Shown here one piece after another: positions 39,687 through 40,951 of a DNA stretch of 40,951 nt. The notes under the pieces were generated by a model. It did no database searches, had not been told where the DNA came from, and saw only the letters and a list, made by a program, of their open reading frames with translations. Made by a program: the position numbers and the translations under genes. Position 1 is the first letter of the stretch; every line of letters begins with the position of its first letter. The stretch comes from Candidatus Hermodarchaeum yapensis (lineage in GTDB: Archaea; Asgardarchaeota; Hermodarchaeia; Hermodarchaeales; Hermodarchaeaceae), in contig JAEOSK010000001.1 in assembly GCA_016840405.1 (NCBI GenBank), positions 1 through 40,951 of the forward strand, given 5' to 3'.

Positions 39687-40805
39687 CTAACTATAATCCA
39701 CCTTCACTGCATCATAACCGCACTTTGCCACACAATCCAGGCACATTATACAGTCGCGGTGATAGAGTTTTCCAGGGGGTTGGGCTATGACATCAATGCC
39801 AACCGGACAGGCCTTAGTGCATCGTTGTTCTTCACAACGACCATGGAGGCATTCAGTGGCACTCCGAGAAACGGTGAGAAAGCTAAATTGACTGACTAGA
39901 CCCATCAAGGTGCCGACAGGACAAATCCAGCGACAATAAGCACGAGTGTAGAAGAGAGCAGCTACAAGGACGATTAAGAGGAAGATGAGACGAATCCACA
40001 TGATGGGAGCCCAACTAAGAGGTGATGGGTTCCATTGAGTGATGATTGGAGAGATGACGCCATTTAGCCAAAGGTAAGGAACGATGACAAAGAATGTACC
40101 CGAAGGACTGATAACTGACCACCAGGCCGTGGCAAAGCCTCCAGCGCTATTCAGTGAGTAGACGAGGCCTGCTTCAATACCGAGAAAGGTCGACAAACCT
40201 ACCCATAAGACGAAGAACAAGGTGGTGAAGAGGAAAATGTATTTAATCCAAGAGAGGAGGCGATTTGTTTGCTTTGAGACTGTGCGAGTACGGATTGGGG
40301 TGAGAGAGCAAAGATCCTGGATGAAGCCAAAAGGGCAAACCCATCCACAAAAACTACGTCCAATCAAAATAGGGATGATTAGTACTGCGCCTAGGGCGAT
40401 GAAGGGAAACATGCCTGCCTGTCCTATTAGTTGGATGATATCAAAGAAACCTGTAGCTGTTCCTTGGGCAATGCCATGTGGCATGTCAAAGACAACCGGA
40501 ATATACCCAAAGATTGGAATAAGGAATGCTAAACCTGCAAATAATCCTGATTCAAGTAAGGGATCGTAACCCAAAACGTAGGTTATTCCTGCGTAGAATA
40601 ACAGGAGGAAAACGATAAGCTGGAAGATGAATCGGATGATTCGGATGGCGAGTATTTCCTCAAAGGCTTTTTTCACCCAGTAATGTAAGGTTTTGTGAGG
40701 ACGAGTTCTTTCTAAAATTGACTGCTTCCAACGGGCAAATCGGCTTCCCAACCGGTCCCTACTCCGTTCCTGCTTCTCTGGTGATTCTGTGTCAGTTTCG
40801 CTCAC
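39687..40805 (-). CDS. NapH/NosR-like membrane-bound polyferredoxin
   Basis: A 372-residue membrane iron-sulfur protein. About six membrane segments carry two cytoplasmic-facing CxxxCP motifs, SFCGWVCPFGFIQDLCS and AYCRWICPVGTLMGLVS, the hallmark of the NapH/NosR/RdxA-type 4Fe-4S binding domain. The C-terminal soluble part has two further ferredoxin-like sets (CEEQRCTKACPVGIDV and RDCIMCLDCVAKCGYDAV). Such proteins move electrons between the quinone pool or flavin subunits and periplasmic or cytoplasmic partners. GTG start at 40805. It directly follows a membrane protein cut off by the window edge (13 bases apart), probably its partner subunit. The identity of the complex cannot be told. Confidence 0.87.
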   Translation of the reverse strand: MSETDTESPEKQERSRDRLGSRFARWKQSILERTRPHKTLHYWVKKAFEEILAIRIIRFIFQLIVFLLLFYAGITYVLGYDPLLESGLFAGLAFLIPIFGYIPVVFDMPHGIAQGTATGFFDIIQLIGQAGMFPFIALGAVLIIPILIGRSFCGWVCPFGFIQDLCSLTPIRTRTVSKQTNRLLSWIKYIFLFTTLFFVLWVGLSTFLGIEAGLVYSLNSAGGFATAWWSVISPSGTFFVIVPYLWLNGVISPIITQWNPSPLSWAPIMWIRLIFLLIVLVAALFYTRAYCRWICPVGTLMGLVSQFSFLTVSRSATECLHGRCEEQRCTKACPVGIDVIAQPPGKLYHRDCIMCLDCVAKCGYDAVKVDYS

Positions 40806-40817
40806 TATGCGAACCCC

Positions 40818-40951
40818 TTATGGTATTGGTTGTGGAAAGCCAATGGCATACGCGTCAGAGAAATATTGGAGCCATGAGCGAACCAGCTCATGTTGCCCTA
40901 TTGCAAGTCCAAAGGCAAAGGCAGAAATTCCCAAACAGAGAAGGGCAATGG
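40818..40951 (-). CDS. Partial membrane protein, C-terminal end only
   Basis: The window edge cuts this gene. The readable 43 codons, ending with a TAA at 40818-40820, encode IALLCLGISAFAFGLAIGQH followed by ELVRSWLQYFSDAYAIGFPQ, then a few residues. The first stretch is a membrane helix. The stop lies 12 bases before the polyferredoxin GTG, so the two are an operon and the product is probably the partner or accessory subunit of the NapH/NosR-like protein. It is too short to name. Confidence 0.55.
   Translation of the reverse strand, partial: IALLCLGISAFAFGLAIGQHELVRSWLQYFSDAYAIGFPQPIP

Noticed and set aside
1..40951. CRISPR arrays or large direct repeats
   Set aside because: No regularly spaced repeats of 24-40 bases were seen on reading through the window.

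Overview
The window is archaeal chromosomal DNA. Evidence: modified-mevalonate-lineage lipid enzymes (a geranylgeranyl reductase with its ferredoxin), the archaeal pantoate kinase / phosphopantothenate synthetase route to CoA, a 20S proteasome beta subunit, an archaeal-type glutamyl-tRNA synthetase, ribose-1,5-bisphosphate isomerase, a HerA-like ATPase, an intron-containing tRNA, TATA boxes about 25 bases before many starts, and heavy use of GTG and TTG starts. An eL13-type ribosomal protein argues for the TACK/Asgard side rather than Euryarchaeota. Roadblock-type proteins and a tandem winged-helix protein that looks like the ESCRT-II EAP30 fold make an Asgard lineage the best guess. That placement is inference, not proof.

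Layout. 1-1.85 kb: a ribbon-helix-helix regulator and an AT-rich LAGLIDADG-type ORF pair that looks mobile or frameshifted. 1.95-9.1 kb: inositol-phosphate synthase, membrane proteins of unknown role, a nitrilase-superfamily amidase, a PhoU-like DUF47 protein, two paralogous membrane-anchored coiled-coil proteins and an AIR-synthase-like (HypE-like) enzyme. 9.1-13.75 kb (minus): a tight operon, pantoate kinase > phosphopantothenate synthetase > ketopantoate reductase > PanB > CoaBC, covering 2-oxoisovalerate to 4'-phosphopantetheine. A second pantoate-kinase-like gene is divergent from it and ends exactly in the right end of an IS200/IS605-type remnant carrying a tnpB with most of its RuvC region deleted.

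15.6-20.6 kb: ECF-type S component, roadblock protein, HypB, an unknown protein with a strong Shine-Dalgarno, PRPP synthetase, a small zinc-ribbon protein, a tRNA-Gln(CTG) with apparently two introns, and a DUF2148 ferredoxin-like protein. 20.8-23.6 kb: a lipoylation operon (radical SAM, lipoate-protein ligase, radical SAM). The last gene has no ATG/GTG/TTG that would include its CxxxCxxC cluster motif; a CTG overlapping the ligase stop appears to be its start. 23.6-29.9 kb: proteasome beta, eL13 fused to helix-hairpin-helix repeats, a divergent pair of eIF2B-family genes (one a likely ribose-1,5-bisphosphate isomerase), ferredoxin plus geranylgeranyl reductase, and two small membrane proteins.

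29.9-30.1 kb holds an unannotated structured RNA candidate: TATA box, long closing helix formed by its two ends, repeated CCTCC motifs and a T8 terminator. 30.1-40.95 kb: a roadblock-like/polyproline/winged-helix protein, GltX, an AK6/Fap7-type NTPase, a small coiled-coil protein, the EAP30-like protein, several unknown proteins, a HerA-like ATPase, a NapH/NosR-like membrane polyferredoxin, and a cut-off membrane gene at the right edge.

The best candidates for something undescribed are the structured RNA at 29941-30092, the EAP30-like protein, the roadblock/polyproline/winged-helix protein, the RuvC-deleted TnpB, the two-intron tRNA and the CTG-started radical SAM gene. No stretch longer than 300 bases is without a gene or RNA.
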